From Pseudomonadota bacterium (GTDB taxonomy: Bacteria > Pseudomonadota > Gammaproteobacteria > Pseudomonadales > Pseudohongiellaceae): a stretch of 6,127 nt of DNA. The DNA lies in the NCBI GenBank assembly GCA_022563075.1, contig JADFOC010000175.1, positions 1 to 6,127 on the forward strand, read 5' to 3'. The translations under genes were made by a program, and so were the position numbers. The notes beneath the pieces are model-generated. The model was not told the origin of the DNA, did no database searches, and saw only the letters and a list, made by a program, of their open reading frames with translations. Shown piece after piece: positions 5,402-6,127 of the stretch; the first letter of the stretch is position 1, and each line of letters opens with the position of its first letter.

Positions 5402-6127
5402 TCATATGGCATCGGCAATCATGGCCGCACGCGATTTGCCTGCCGCCTTGTCTGCGGCCTGTTGCTGGCGCCGCCGTTCGCCATGCAGTCGGAGTTCTTC
5501 ACGATTGCTGTCATCTATCCTGGCGTAGTCGTCACGCCAACTGTTGTCTTCGCTCCACACATAAGGTGTGCGTTCGCTTGTGTTTGCAGTCTTTGCAGTT
5601 CTTAACAGTGCTACCGCCATGCTAATAATGCTGAGTTGCATGCCCCTGTCGTAGGGCTTGCCACAGGGGTTGCCCAGGGGGAAATCCGAATGCAAATATC
5701 TTGCTACACCGCAGTGCTCCACTATATCAATGCCAGCGCCGATTATCACCGTTGGCAACCCATTGCTTTCCAGGAATCTCGAAACCAGACTCACGGTCTG
5801 GTGGCAGACGGGTCACAACGGTACCAGTATCGCTACATCGACCCGGTCCTCTCGACAGCGTTGCAGTATTTCCGGTGCATCGTCGTCCCAGGTATTGCGC
5901 TGGCTGTATTCGGTAGGCACCGAGTAAAAACGTGGCGCAACACAGCCAATGCCACCTTCGTCTTCCAGTACCATCAATTGTTCGAGTGGCAGAAAGCTGT
6001 TTACATCATCGGTATGGGTCACTGCCTTGTGCCAGGAGAGTTCATCGGTATACATGGATTCGGGAATGGGTACACTCGGTGTCGCGTAGACTTGTCTATT
6101 CGCTCTGCCGTTAACGGTGTCGGGCAT
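5402..6127 (-). CDS. GrdB-like selenoprotein with in-frame Sec UGA (5' end at or beyond window edge)
   Basis: One gene of at least 241 codons, read through an in-frame TGA at 5813-5815 as selenocysteine. It resembles the glycine/sarcosine/betaine reductase selenoprotein B family. Before the TGA are T-H-T-D-D-V-N-S-F-L-P-L (37-48 from the Met at 6127), G-G-I-G (58-61) and V-D-V-A-I-L-V-P-L (96-104). Straight after it, in the same frame, come P-V-C-H-Q-T, then G-L-P-T-V-I-I-G and D-F-P-L-G-N-P-C-G-K-P-Y-D, so both halves belong to one domain. Sec105 and Cys108 form a U-x-x-C redox motif. The C-terminal 35 residues are charged and probably helical. It ends with TGA at 5402-5404. The Met at 6127 is the first codon in the window and may be internal. 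In clostridia GrdB reduces glycine-type substrates with GrdA; the role here is unknown. The product, if made, is probably cytoplasmic, but the true N-terminus is not visible. A nonsense mutation or sequencing error in a Cys codon is the main alternative. Confidence 0.82.
5784..5802 (-). promoter_or_regulatory. Candidate bacterial SECIS hairpin
   Basis: On the minus strand ACCAGAC (5802-5796) pairs perfectly with GUCUGGU (5790-5784) around the 5-base loop CGUGA. Seventeen bases separate the UGA from the first loop base, and the second loop base is G. Both fit the bacterial SECIS pattern as I recall it: a hairpin directly downstream in the coding region, loop about 16-37 bases from the UGA, with a G in the first two loop positions. 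SelB would bind this loop to deliver Sec-tRNA. The stem also codes for H-Q-T-V-S-L-V. Confidence 0.7.
5813..5815 (-). other. In-frame UGA, predicted selenocysteine codon
   Basis: The TGA sits between a Leu codon (TTG) and a Pro codon (CCC) with no frame change on either side. It starts the motif U-P-V-C-H. As I recall, relatives in this family carry Cys or Sec at this site. The ASCH gene and this same gene end with TGA, and Trp is encoded by TGG, so UGA is not globally reassigned; recoding here must be local. Confidence 0.8.

Noticed and set aside
5402..5794. Separate 130-residue gene starting at the GTG at 5794
   Set aside because: There is no ribosome site before the GTG, and it lies in frame with the upstream open frame across one TGA. 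The conserved C-H-Q-T segment lies before the GTG, so a start there would cut through the domain.
5402..6127. Genome-wide UGA reassignment (UGA read as Trp or Gly) as explanation of the in-frame TGA
   Set aside because: TGA ends the ASCH gene and this gene itself, and Trp uses TGG throughout. Only a local recoding event fits.

Overview
The window looks like a chromosomal piece of a free-living Gram-negative bacterium, probably a marine-type proteobacterium. Three of the encoded enzymes carry classical Sec signal peptides, codon use is moderately GC-rich, and the gene families are ones I associate with environmental proteobacteria. The taxonomic call is an inference; no rRNA or other marker is present. 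I see no insertion sequence, tRNA, rRNA or CRISPR array.

Layout: positions 1-326 are non-coding apart from small repeats and a hairpin just before the ribosome site of a 133-residue orphan gene (327-728, +). Positions 729-1249 are a gene-poor gap. A secreted metal-dependent amidohydrolase follows (1250-2530, +). It converges on a minus-strand cluster read from right to left: a GrdB-like selenoprotein (6127-5402, running off or starting exactly at the window edge), a secreted HpcH/HpaI-type aldolase (5329-4466), a secreted GSDH-type (PQQ-dependent sugar dehydrogenase family) beta-propeller (4317-2887), and a small ASCH-domain protein (2878-2603) that starts 8 bases after the propeller gene ends.

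The most important observation is at the right end. Two minus-strand open frames that look like separate genes are one gene, interrupted by a single in-frame TGA at 5813-5815. Read through, the TGA lies in a U-P-V-C-H motif inside continuous homology to the glycine/sarcosine/betaine reductase selenoprotein B family. A perfect 7-bp stem with a 5-base loop begins 10 bases after the TGA, at the spacing expected of a bacterial SECIS element. Standard annotation would break the gene into two hypothetical fragments or call it a pseudogene.

Functionally, the amidohydrolase, aldolase and propeller are all predicted to be periplasmic, which suggests envelope-side processing of small organic compounds, but no common pathway can be named from the sequence. 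The selenoprotein sits 72 bases upstream of the aldolase and may share its transcript. The other glycine-reductase components (GrdA, GrdC/D, GrdE) and the Sec machinery (SelA-D) are not in the window.
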